Source of the DNA: Desulforamulus profundi
GTDB taxonomy: Bacteria; Bacillota_B; Desulfotomaculia; Desulfotomaculales; Desulfotomaculaceae
Length of the DNA: 64,000 nucleotides
NCBI RefSeq assembly: GCF_002607855.1
Contig: NZ_AWQQ01000088.1
Coordinates: forward strand, 8,632-72,631
Direction of reading: 5' to 3'
The notes under the pieces were generated by a model. It was not told where the DNA came from. It searched no databases and was given only the letters and a program-made list of their open reading frames with translations. Positions 9,740 to 17,948 of the stretch are shown piece after piece. Within the stretch, counting starts at the first letter, position 1; each line of letters opens with the position of its first letter. Made by a program: the position numbers and the translations under genes.

Positions 9740-12700
9740 GTGAAGTTTCAATTTAAAATACAGCAATACCAAACCGATGCCGTCAACAGTGTGGTTAATA
9801 TATTTGCCGGACAACCCTATATCGACCGTGTCAGCTATGTGCGAGACTTAGGCCTAAAACAACTCAGGCAAGAACAAACCCGCATATTTATAGAACAACA
9901 GCAGACCCTGCTGCTGGAAGATGAGGTTGCAGCAGGCTTTAAAAACGCAGACATTGCCCTGCAGAGTGACCAACTGCTGCTCAACATTCGCAACATGCAA
10001 GCCCGCAACAATATCAAACAGTCCGACAGCTTAGTCAATCATTTAGGCAAATGCAGCTTAGATGTGGAAATGGAAACCGGTACCGGCAAAACCTATGTCT
10101 ACATCAAGACCATCTTTGAATTAAATAAGCGGTACGGTTGGAGCAAATTTATCGTAGTAGTTCCCTCCATTGCTATCCGTGAAGGCGTAAAAAATCCTTT
10201 GAAATCACTCGGGATCACTTCATGGAGCATTATGGTAAGAAGGCCCGCTTCTTTGTCTATAACAGCAAAAACCTAACCGAGCTTGATAATTTCAGCTCCA
10301 GTGCCGGTATTAACGTGATGATTATCAACATACAGGCCTTCAATACTTCCCTGAAAGAAGATGCCCGAAGTAAAGAAGCCCGCCGTATCTATGATATACT
10401 GGATGATTTCGGCAGCCGCCGGCCCATTGATGTCATCAAAGCCAACCGCCCTATCCTCATTCTGGACGAGCCGCAAAAGATGGGTGGCGATAAGACCCAA
10501 AAGGCTTTAGCCAATTTCAATCCTTTGTTCTGCCTCAATTACTCGGCCACCCACGCCCAGCATCACAACTTGGTCTATGTATTGGATGCGGTGGATGCCT
10601 ACAACAAGCGCCTGGTCAAAAAGATTGAGGTCAAAGGCTTTGAAGTTAAGAACCTGCGGGGGACAACCAAATACCTGTACCTGGAAAATATCCTTATCTC
10701 CCCCAAGAAGCCGCCTATGGCCAAAATTGAATTGGAGATTAAACAAAAATCCGGGATCAAGCGGGACACCCGCATTGTAGGGGTTGATGATAATCTTTAT
10801 GCCGTATCCAATCAGTTGGAACAGTACAAAGGCTATCATATCAATGAGATTGACCCATCCGGGGTACTGTCACCTTTACCAACGGTCATGTTTTGGCCCG
10901 GGGGGAAGTGGTGGGGGATGTGTCCGAACAGGATATGCGCCGCATTCAAATCCGTGAAACCATTATCTCTCACTTTGAAAAGGAAAAGCGGCTCTTTGAA
11001 ATGGGCATCAAGACCCTGTCCCTGTTCTTTATCGATGAGGTGGCTAAGTATCGGGCATATAACGAGGCCGGGGAAGAGGTCAACTCCGAGTACGGTGAGA
11101 TGTTTGAGCAAGAGTATATCAATATTTTAAATGAGTATATCACCCTGGAAGATACCCCCTACATTCGCTACCTTAAAGGCATTGAACCCAGCGCCACCCA
11201 TACCGGCTATTTCAGTATAGATAAACAGGGGCGCAAGGTGGACAGTGCCATCAAACGGGGCAGCGATGAAAGCGATGACATCAGTGCTTACGACCTGATT
11301 CTTAAAAACAAAGAACGGCTCCTCAGCTTTGAGGAACCGGTCCGTTTTATCTTCTCCCACTCCGCCCTGCGGGAGCTGGGACAATCCCAACGTATTTCAA
11401 ATTTGCACCCTCAAGCACGGCGGCAGTAGCCCCACCCAAAAGCGCCAGGAAGTGGGACGCGGCCTGCGCCTCTGTGTCAATCAGCAAGGGGTGCGCATGG
11501 ATGCCGAGCGCATCGGCGAGACGGTCCATAATATCAATATGCTGACGGTCATTGCCAGCGAGGGATACCGGACCTTTGTGGCTGATTTACAAACCGGCAT
11601 TAAAGAAGCCTTGTATGACCGTCCGGCCAAAGCCAGTCTGGAATACTTTATGGGTAAGACCATTACGGTGGGAGATCAGACCGTTATTCTGGATGTCAAA
11701 CTGGCTAAGGACATTTACCGTTACCTGCTGAAAAATGACTATATCGATGACAACGATAACGTAACAAGGGAATACCGGACAGATTTAGCCAACAACCGTC
11801 TGGCGTCCCTGCCGGAATCCCTGGCCCCCCTGGCCGCAGGTGTCCATACCTTAATCCAGAGCGTCTTTGATAAGAGTGTCCTGGATGACATGGTGGAAGA
11901 CGGCAATAAAACAAAGGTTAAAGAAAATGCCCTCAATGATAATTTCTTTAAGAAGGAATTCCAAACCCTCTGGAGCTATATTAACCACCAGTATGCCTAT
12001 ACCGTGGAGTTCGATAGCCAGGAGTTAATTGCTAAGGCCATCAAGCATATGAATGAAAATATGTTTGTCTCCCAGCTGCAATACACCATCGTGACTGGCA
12101 AACAAACGTTGAATCTACATGAAGAGGCCATTGCCCGCGGGGAAAGTTTTCAGCAGGAACATACCTCTACCAAAACCCTGCAACACGCCGCCGCCAGTCA
12201 AATCAAATACGACTTAATTGGCAAAATTGCCGAGGGTACCACCCTTACCCGCCGCACCGTGGCGGCTATTCTGGCTGGTATAGGTAACCATATCTTTGCC
12301 CTATTTAAACACAATCCGGAAGAGTTTATTAGCAAAGCCATCCGTTTGATTAAGGAACAAAAGGCCACTATGATCGTGGAGCATATCACCTATAATCAAA
12401 TTGAAGAAAAGTATGATAGCAGCATTTTTACGATGGAAAAAGATGAGGGTGATTTTGCCAAAGCCTTCCGGGCCAAGAAACACATTCAAGACTATGTCTT
12501 TACCGACGGCACCGCCGAAAAGAGCGTCGAACGGAGGTTTGCCGAGGAAATGGATTTGGCAGATGAGGTTTGTGTCTATGCCAAACTGCCAAAGGACTTT
12601 GCTATTCCCACTCCCGTTGGCAATTACTCACCGGACTGGGCCATTGCCTTTTATGAAGGGACAGTCAAGCATATTTACTTCATTGCCGAGACAAAAGGTT

Positions 12701-12846
12701 CAATGGAAAGCATGAAGTTACGGGAAATTGAAAAGGCAAAAATAGACTGTGCCAAGAAGTTGTTTAACCAGATATCCACCAGTAAGGTCAAATACCACGA
12801 TGTGGACAGTTACCAAAGCCTGCTCAATATTATGGGTAAGCTATAA
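9740..12846 (+). CDS. Type III restriction enzyme Res subunit (helicase/endonuclease), three frameshifts
   Basis: A roughly 1,036-residue Res-type protein. It is broken near 10190 (one A short in an A-run), near 10868 (one G short) and near 11376 (two bases short). Helicase motifs run in order: Walker [27 protein letters not shown], the DEPQKMGG box, LNYSATHA, then [18 protein letters not shown] and EVGRGLRL once the frame is corrected. The C-terminus carries a PD-(D/E)XK nuclease core (SPDWAIAFY then YFIAETKGS). The GTG at 9740 follows an AGGAGGTG site. It would translocate on DNA and cut beside sites left unmethylated by the neighbouring Mod. Confidence 0.85.
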
Positions 12847-12903
12847 GGTGGCAAACATTTAGTAAAGATGTTTTCTAGAATTTATTCAGATGGAGGATTG
12901 CTT

Positions 12904-13122
12904 GTGGCAGAATTCAAATATGAAATCATCAAAACAATTGGTGTACTATCCGAGGGTTCCAAAGGATGGCGCAAAGAATTAAACCTTATTAGCTGGAACG
13001 ATAAACCACCGAAATATGATATTCGAGAATGGTCCCCGGACAGACAAAAGATGGGTAAGGGGGTAACCCTTTCTGAGGAAGAACTAAAAGAACTGAAGAA
13101 GCTGCTAGATGAACTGAATTAA
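12904..13122 (+). CDS. YdbC family (PC4-like) single-strand DNA-binding protein
   Basis: A 72-residue protein of the YdbC family, bacterial relatives of the PC4 transcription coactivator that bind single-stranded DNA as dimers. The family signature is plain: EFKYEIIKTIGVLS, KGWRKELNLISWNDKPPKYD and REWSPDRQKMGKGVTL. I chose the GTG at 12904 because a TGGAGG site lies 7 bases upstream and the product then begins VAEFKYE as its relatives do; an ATG at 12868 would add 12 unrelated residues. It follows the res gene by 57 bases. A terminator follows it. Role in this cluster is unknown. Confidence 0.85.
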   Translation: MAEFKYEIIKTIGVLSEGSKGWRKELNLISWNDKPPKYDIREWSPDRQKMGKGVTLSEEELKELKKLLDELN

Positions 13123-13143
13123 AGTAAAATACTGCACTGGATG

Positions 13144-13178
13144 ATAGCCCAAGTAAACATTTCTTGGGCTATTATTTA
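13144..13178 (+). terminator. Intrinsic terminator after the ydbC-like gene
   Basis: A perfect 10-bp stem (13144-13153 with 13163-13172) closes a 9-base loop and is followed by TATTTATT. It ends the restriction-module transcript. Confidence 0.75.
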
Positions 13179-14269
13179 TTCTCTGCAATGAGCAAGGTAA
13201 ATAGGAGTGTAAAAATTGTATAAAAATAACAACCCCTCAAACTTAAAGTGTTGGGGGATTGTTACTATTATATTAATATTTTATTTACTACTCCTACTCA
13301 GATTACACCACACGATCAGTGATGGTAACTAAGTAGGAGTAGTTCGTTTCGGCAGTTTACCAAATTAGGTAGGCAACCAACAAAAGTGTAATATTAAATA
13401 GATACAAGCAATCAGTTTTAAAATATCAACTGTAATGGTTCTTTCCATGTGAGTATTCAGACAAATGGTTAATGATATTTTTATTTCCAAATGAATTCCC
13501 CCGGCATTTTATAGTTAATAACCGAAAGGAAACTACTCCTACGATAAGATTTAATTTTATACACTTTAGTGTTTTTTATACACGAAAAAGAATTCGGTAG
13601 TATTGTTATGATCTATATCAGAATATTGTCGTTTTATGAAGATATTTGTATAAAGGATAATACTTACTTTTTACCGAAATTTAACTATAGAGAGGGGGCA
13701 AACAAAGTATGGAAATTATTAAGATTATAAAATCTGCAAGAAGAATAGGCTGTGCGCATTTTGAGGAGTTTGCTTCTAAAACAAACACTAATGTTGGAAA
13801 AAAGGTAGAGGTAGTAGTGTTAGTCCAAGAATGACATGGGTTGACTTATGTACGAAAGAGGCTGTGTAACAAAGCTATTGGACAAAAATGTGCAAAAAAA
13901 GATAGTTTTTAGCATAATTTGGATTTTTTAAGTGGCATTTTAAAGCATTGTGAGTTGCTTTTCACGATCATCCTGCTGGAATAGATGGTAGAGGCGATGA
14001 GTTCGATTTAAATAATTCATAATTTAAGTAAAGAGCTTTTTAAAAAGCTAAATGCTTAAATAATGTAATAAAATACACTTAATCTGGATAAAATACTTAT
14101 TAAAGTTATCATAGTTTTCTGACTAATTCATTGGGAACCTTGACGTATTTATGTAGCAATGTTACAATTGACACAGATGACACAATGACACAGGAAGAAC
14201 CATATTGTGAAACCCTGCAGTTGTGCTAGCGACTGCAGTTTAACTCATCTGCCATGTGTAGAAGGAGTA
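13179..14269. other. A+T-rich non-coding stretch of the island
   Basis: About 1.1 kb without a recognisable conserved gene, apart from one small frame described separately. A weak hairpin near 13228-13254 and an inverted repeat at 14215-14238 (7-bp arms CTGCAGT/ACTGCAG) are visible. A GGCTGTGTAACAAAG segment at about 13859 resembles ends of some insertion sequences, but no partner end or transposase is seen. Confidence 0.4.
13709..13834 (+). CDS. Possible small protein, 41 residues
   Basis: A short frame starting MEIIKIIKSARRIGCAHFEE and ending VVVLVQE. It is worth listing only because a very good AGAGAGGGGG ribosome binding site lies 8 bases before its ATG in an otherwise empty A+T-rich region. 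It carries one cysteine and one histidine and no transmembrane segment. I recognise no family. It could equally be a decayed gene start. Confidence 0.3.
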   Translation: MEIIKIIKSARRIGCAHFEEFASKTNTNVGKKVEVVVLVQE

Positions 14270-14303
14270 CTAAAGCCGTCCTGAGGGGCGGCTTTAGCCT
14301 TTT
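14270..14303. terminator. Terminator at the end of the minus-strand DUF3800 operon
   Basis: A 12-bp stem (14270-14281 with 14286-14297, one G-T pair) around a four-base loop, with a CCTTTTAA tail on the plus strand. It overlaps the stop codon of the minus-strand gene ending at 14294. It could serve both strands. Confidence 0.65.
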
Positions 14304-14779
14304 AATGATCGCTCGTATTCTTTCTTTAGTTTTGCACGTTTACTTTTATTTGTAACACAGTAGGCAGTAATTAAAAGATAGTAGTTTCTTTTATTCGAAA
14401 GAATAACGACATAGTCTAACGGTTCGAACCAGATAGTAGTACGCTTGTCCCTTCCTCTGACAGTCTCCCAGATTTTTATATGCTTATCACTAAAATTATC
14501 TAAGATAGCTTTTGGCCAACGGATACGTTCACAACGTCGGAGGTCAGGATACCTGCATTTATTTTCATCCTCGCAAGTAACAATATGCCAAAATGTTTCC
14601 TCTTTGCCATTAAGCATTGGTTCTCTTTGAATGGCAACTCTAAGGGATTGAAAAAATGCTGTATTATCTACAAAATCTGTACGAAAGCATTGATATATAC
14701 TTTCAATAAATCTTCCCCAATCTCCGCCATAATCTTCTAATTTAATAATTTCTGGTAACCAAGAAGGTGACTCAGGCAT
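14294..14779 (-). CDS. Hypothetical protein, possible BECR-type nuclease
   Basis: A 161-residue protein without a family I can name firmly. Conserved-looking blocks are ETFWHIVTCEDE (about residues 60-71), RRCERIRWP (about 81-89), the strand-rich IWFEPLDYVVILSN and a final YYLLITAYCVT followed by a basic tail. The His, the Arg pair and the terminal TAY strand recall the layout of barnase/EndoU/RelE-like (BECR) RNases carried by phages and toxin systems; this is a tentative structural guess. It starts 3 bases after the DUF3800 gene with a good GGAGGTGATG site lying in the end of that gene, so the two form an operon. Confidence 0.4.
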   Translation of the reverse strand: MPESPSWLPEIIKLEDYGGDWGRFIESIYQCFRTDFVDNTAFFQSLRVAIQREPMLNGKEETFWHIVTCEDENKCRYPDLRRCERIRWPKAILDNFSDKHIKIWETVRGRDKRTTIWFEPLDYVVILSNKRNYYLLITAYCVTNKSKRAKLKKEYERSLKG

Positions 14780-14782
14780 TGA

Positions 14783-15516
14783 TTACATCACCTCCGAGGC
14801 TTGCCAGATAAAAATATTAAATTTATTTTCTCTGAGCAACGTAGATCTGGTCAGATTATAGCCAGAACGCCTTTTAATCTCTTCTATTAAAGCTAGTTTA
14901 GCAGAACTATCTCCTAAACCACGATTAACATAACTAACAGCTCCAATTAATAGATCAGATAGCTGCAGTAATTCTGATTCATGTGAGCGTACAGTCTGAA
15001 TACGTTGTATTATTTGGCGGTGGAAATCATAGATGCTATTGCAGACTACTTCATGCAGTTTATCAATTTTTGGGCACTCCGGGTGTCTTTTATATCAACA
15101 TAAATGCGATAACGTTCATGGGGATCGAAAATTGCTTTTAAAAGCATGAAATAACATTTGTAGTACCAGGTATCGTGGTCTTGGTTAAAGGAGCTATGAT
15201 TTAGTTTAGATTTATCAGGAATTACAAGTGCTCGGAAGTGTAAATCCTCTTCAGAAAAGAATAAGCTAACTAACTCGATATAAAAATCTAATTGACCAGG
15301 TGATACCTTGGTCCATTTTATTTCAAATTCCCGTTTTAGCCCATAATTTTCTTTCATTTGCCTAATAGTACGAACAATTTGCTGCACTTTTTCTGTTGGG
15401 CACCATAATGCTCCCAAAACCATAGCAGGCTGTTTATCGTTTTCAAGATGGCAACTCTCATCACAATATATGTTGTAAGTCTTCAAACCCATCCACCCCA
15501 ATATTCTATCTATCAA
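14783..15516 (-). CDS. DUF3800 domain protein, frameshifted
   Basis: A DUF3800 protein of about 244 residues once one missing base near 15058 is restored. DUF3800 proteins have an RNase H-like fold with conserved acidic residues and often occur in phages and defence loci; their activity is unproven. The first acidic motif is NIYCDESCH (about residues 15-23), IKWTKV follows, then VDIKDTRSA, and after the break LQLSDLLIGAVSYVNRG supplies the second conserved Asp. The corrected frame ends at the stop at 14783. It heads a two-gene minus-strand operon with the putative nuclease. Confidence 0.7.
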
Positions 15517-15539
15517 TTTATTATATCTGGTTAGCTAGA

Positions 15540-16033
15540 ATAAAGCTACCTTTCAGATTCCCGGGTTTTGTATGTATCAATGGAGGCTACCGGTAGAAGC
15601 CCAATTTTGGACAGGTCAACCTGGTCCCGCCAGACGAGGAGGCTGCTGCCCTGGGTGGTGCTATAAATCCTTGCCGGCCTCCAACTGCAGCAGGATCTTT
15701 GGGACGTAAGCTTATTCACTAGGGTTGGCTACGGGCGGGGTCCTTTTGCTGTGCTTTAGGGTCTGGGATATCCTCCTCAATGTTATCGGTTGGCTGTAGC
15801 TTCGGCTGAGACCTTGCTGGCAGGGGGTAGTGCTATGAAAATACCACTCCCGGGGGAGTGGTGTAGTGAAATTTTTCTAGTGTTTCAGTAGTTACTTGAC
15901 AATCCATTTGACAATCCATCATGCTAATATGACCCATTTTAAGGCAATACAAAGAACACCCTAAAATACAGCTCAGATATTGATTTTACTGGGTTTCTAC
16001 GCATTTAGAAAAATATCAAAAAACTACCCATCA
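15540..16033. other. Decayed sequence at the end of the island
   Basis: No intact gene. On the minus strand at about 15545-15665 a broken frame reads like the tail of a protein (LLVWRDQVDLSKIGLLPVAS), possibly a relic. The plus strand has a perfect 8-bp inverted repeat (15843-15850 with 15855-15862) followed after a few bases by a T-run. A 12-bp tandem duplication lies at 15896-15919. These are consistent with repeated rearrangement beside an attachment site. Confidence 0.35.
15896..15919. repeat. Two tandem copies of a 12-bp unit
   Basis: The unit TTGACAATCCAT occurs twice in direct succession with no mismatch, about 115 bases before the tRNA fragment. Such short iterons near attachment sites can bind recombinase or excisionase proteins; no protein partner is visible here. 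Confidence 0.6.
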
Positions 16034-16082
16034 CTGATTCGTAATCAGCAGGTCGAGGGTTCAAGTCCCTTCGTCGGCTCCA
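16034..16082 (+). tRNA. 3' fragment of tRNA-Thr(CGT), likely attachment site
   Basis: The sequence has an anticodon arm (CTGATTCGTAATCAG, anticodon CGT), variable loop, a T arm with GGTTCAAGTCC, a 3' acceptor strand and an encoded CCA end. The acceptor 5' strand, D arm and their loops are missing: what lies upstream (CTACCCATCA) does not pair. It is therefore the 3' half of a tRNA-Thr gene. Elements that integrate into tRNA 3' ends leave exactly this fragment at their far boundary, with the element on its 5' side, which is the restriction island here. Confidence 0.8.
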
Positions 16083-16093
16083 ATATTTGTAGG

Positions 16094-16120
16094 AACTGCA
16101 AAGAGATGCGGTTTTTTTTC
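16094..16120 (+). terminator. Terminator behind the tRNA fragment
   Basis: A 6-bp stem (AACTGC with GCGGTT) followed by eight Ts, 11 bases after the CCA end. It is probably the original terminator of the tRNA gene and supports the view that chromosomal sequence resumes here. Confidence 0.65.
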
Positions 16121-16278
16121 TTTCAAGCGAAAGTAGGTAAACCAAGTTGAATAGGGATAACTTGGCAGTGTACAACACCCTGCGTTATTTTATGCCCCGG
16201 CAAGCTTGCTTGGGTTAAGAATGCTAAATCAAAGTATAGAGGGTAATAATATGCGACATAATTGTACAGGGGTATCGC

Positions 16279-16413
16279 ATGAAAAAACTTGTTATATTAT
16301 TCTTATATTATTCTTATATTATTCTTATATTATTCTTATATTATTCTTATATTATTCTCTTTAAAATATTTATTGATGCTGGCAATAGTTCTTTTATGCA
16401 TAGTTGGATTTAA
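16279..16413 (+). CDS. Possible small hydrophobic protein built on a DNA repeat
   Basis: A 44-residue frame beginning MKKLVILFLYYSYI. Six tandem 11-bp units make up its core, so the peptide repeats about every 11 residues and is almost entirely Leu, Ile, Tyr and Phe, long enough for one membrane span. A weak ACAGGGG site lies 6 bases before the ATG. There is no known family. Because any 11-bp repeat without stops would create such a frame, the coding assignment is doubtful. Confidence 0.25.
   Translation: MKKLVILFLYYSYIILILFLYYSYIILFKIFIDAGNSSFMHSWI
16292..16357. repeat. Six perfect tandem copies of an 11-bp unit
   Basis: The unit TTATATTATTC is repeated six times without a mismatch (66 bases). 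The perfect identity implies recent slippage, so copy number is likely to vary between strains or be misjudged by assembly. Confidence 0.9.
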
Positions 16414-16580
16414 GCTTAGATATGAATCCAGTTAAGGAAACACACAGGTTGGATACGGGAGTCAGTCATCCTGCTAGCAAAAATTCCTTACAATACCCTT
16501 AAATCACACTCCGACAAATTGCCGTCCCTACCCTGTTCCAATATAATAAAGCCAAACCATTAGTAAGGAGGCTGGCGGCA

Positions 16581-16841
16581 ATGAGAATAAACGTTATAGG
16601 AAACATCAGTCAAACCGAAGTGGACGGCATCGTTTGGGAAGAGGAGCTGCGTTATGCGGCCAGAGGTAAACAACTGGGTGAGCTTGAGATTGTTGAAATC
16701 AGCCCCGAGGAGCTGGAGGTAAGATCCAGGGCGAAAACGGCCATCAAAAGGGTTCGTCGAATAACAGGCTATCTAAGCACCGTTGACCGGTTCAATGATG
16801 CAAAGCAGGCAGAGCTGGCGGATCGAGTGGTGCATAACTAA
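16581..16841 (+). CDS. Short protein with NrdD-like C-terminal motif
   Basis: An 86-residue protein whose second half (RVRRITGYLSTVDRFNDAK followed by QAELADRVVHN) resembles the C-terminal end of anaerobic ribonucleoside-triphosphate reductase (NrdD). Short stand-alone proteins of this kind are annotated as NrdD-like in several Clostridia. It lacks the glycyl-radical loop RVCGY and the zinc cysteines, so it cannot act as the reductase itself. The ATG at 16581 has a textbook AAGGAGG site. It stands alone. Function unknown. Confidence 0.55.
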   Translation: MRINVIGNISQTEVDGIVWEEELRYAARGKQLGELEIVEISPEELEVRSRAKTAIKRVRRITGYLSTVDRFNDAKQAELADRVVHN

Positions 16842-17003
16842 TCAACCGGGATAACCGGGTTCACTTTTTATAAGACAGATTCGTTAATCAATACTGTAAG
16901 AAATAAGTAACAGAATGTTTCTTAATTTATCATCTTTTGGCATTACAATGAACCCGTTTACGGATTAACGGTCAGTTTCATGCATAGGATTAATATACGG
17001 GCG

Positions 17004-17237
17004 CTAGATCCCTTTGTCCGAGAGGTATTGCATTAATTTCTCATGGTATTCTTCAAGGACCCTGGCAGTGACACGAATATTGCTGTTAATCATCTCATTC
17101 AAAGTCTCGTTAGCAAGTTGAGCGAAATCAATTTCTCCTTCATCACTGAGCCTGCGCAATTCTTCTATTCTTTTGTTGGTTATTTCATCCAGCTGCTGGC
17201 CGATGCGGTTAAATGCTTCTTTAAAATCATACTGCAT
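17004..17237 (-). CDS. Hypothetical helical protein, 77 residues
   Basis: A short, strongly charged protein (starts MQYDFKEAFNRIGQQLDEI) predicted helical throughout, with a likely coiled coil over residues 8-35 (IGQQLDEITNKRIEELRRL). The ATG at 17237 is preceded by a GGGGGACCTG site on the minus strand. There are no cysteines or membrane segments and I recognise no family. A separate minus-strand gene lies about 160 bases upstream of it. Confidence 0.5.
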   Translation of the reverse strand: MQYDFKEAFNRIGQQLDEITNKRIEELRRLSDEGEIDFAQLANETLNEMINSNIRVTARVLEEYHEKLMQYLSDKGI

Positions 17238-17394
17238 GACAGGTCCCCCTCAGGTTAGGTTTATGACTTGGTTCGACATCAGGATGCTGAATTCCTTTTT
17301 CCAGAGAAACTCCCTCAACCATCAGGATAAAACAAGGCCTGCAGTGCAAGTCCTGTTTTTGAACACTTCCTGTTTTTTATCCAATGCAAAAGCA

Positions 17395-17688
17395 TTACAC
17401 AATACCCTCATGCTTTCTGATGATGTCGATAACCTTATTTACTTTATCGTCCGTTGTTTTAAGGGTGAAAAAGAAGCCGTGCTCAAAATCCACCTCGGCC
17501 AGTTGGCCTCCTTCGCCCTCGGGATAAAGGGTTGAGGCCCCGAGGAAATCGGCGGCAGCATGGCGGTCTGTGCGGTCCACCAGGGGCAGTTCAAAACCGG
17601 CGTCCTGCAGCGCTTCGGCCGCCCCCCTGGCAGCCACACGGCTGTTAAAATAGGCATAGAGTGTTCTTTCGCCGGGAGACAGGGTCAT
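17395..17688 (-). CDS. Hypothetical protein, about 97 residues
   Basis: The product (MTLSPGERTLYAYFNSRVAA at its start) has a beta-alpha pattern in which YAYFNSRVAARGAAEALQDAGF resembles the opening of ferredoxin-like, general-stress-type small domains. The C-terminus (DDKVNKVIDIIRKHEGI) is a helix. I place the start at 17688 because a GGAGGTG site lies 6 bases upstream on the minus strand; a longer frame to 17742 has none. Function is unknown. Confidence 0.55.
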   Translation of the reverse strand: MTLSPGERTLYAYFNSRVAARGAAEALQDAGFELPLVDRTDRHAAADFLGASTLYPEGEGGQLAEVDFEHGFFFTLKTTDDKVNKVIDIIRKHEGIV

Positions 17689-17948
17689 AACGAACACCTC
17701 CGCAGTTCTGTTTTTGTTAGTATGACAGTCGTCTCCATTCAAAAGGCCTTTAACAAATAAATTATTTTATGCAATGGCATTCTCCTGGCAGAATGCCTTT
17801 TATTTTCCAATTTTGGACAGGAATTCTGATTTTTGTAACGAAATAATAAGAAAAAGAGTCTATATAAAACAGAAGGCAGTTGGCCCAGTCGAATACCTGT
17901 GCAGCCCCTATGCAGGCATCCGACTGGTTCAACAAAAGGAGGTTTTTC

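Noticed and set aside
13859..13910. An insertion sequence end (GGCTGTGTAACAAAG)
   Set aside because: There is no matching opposite end, target duplication or transposase nearby.
16034..16082. A complete tRNA gene
   Set aside because: The upstream sequence cannot form the acceptor 5' strand or a D arm.
16292..16357. A possible CRISPR array in the repeated region
   Set aside because: The unit is only 11 bp, tandem, without spacers, and no cas gene is present.
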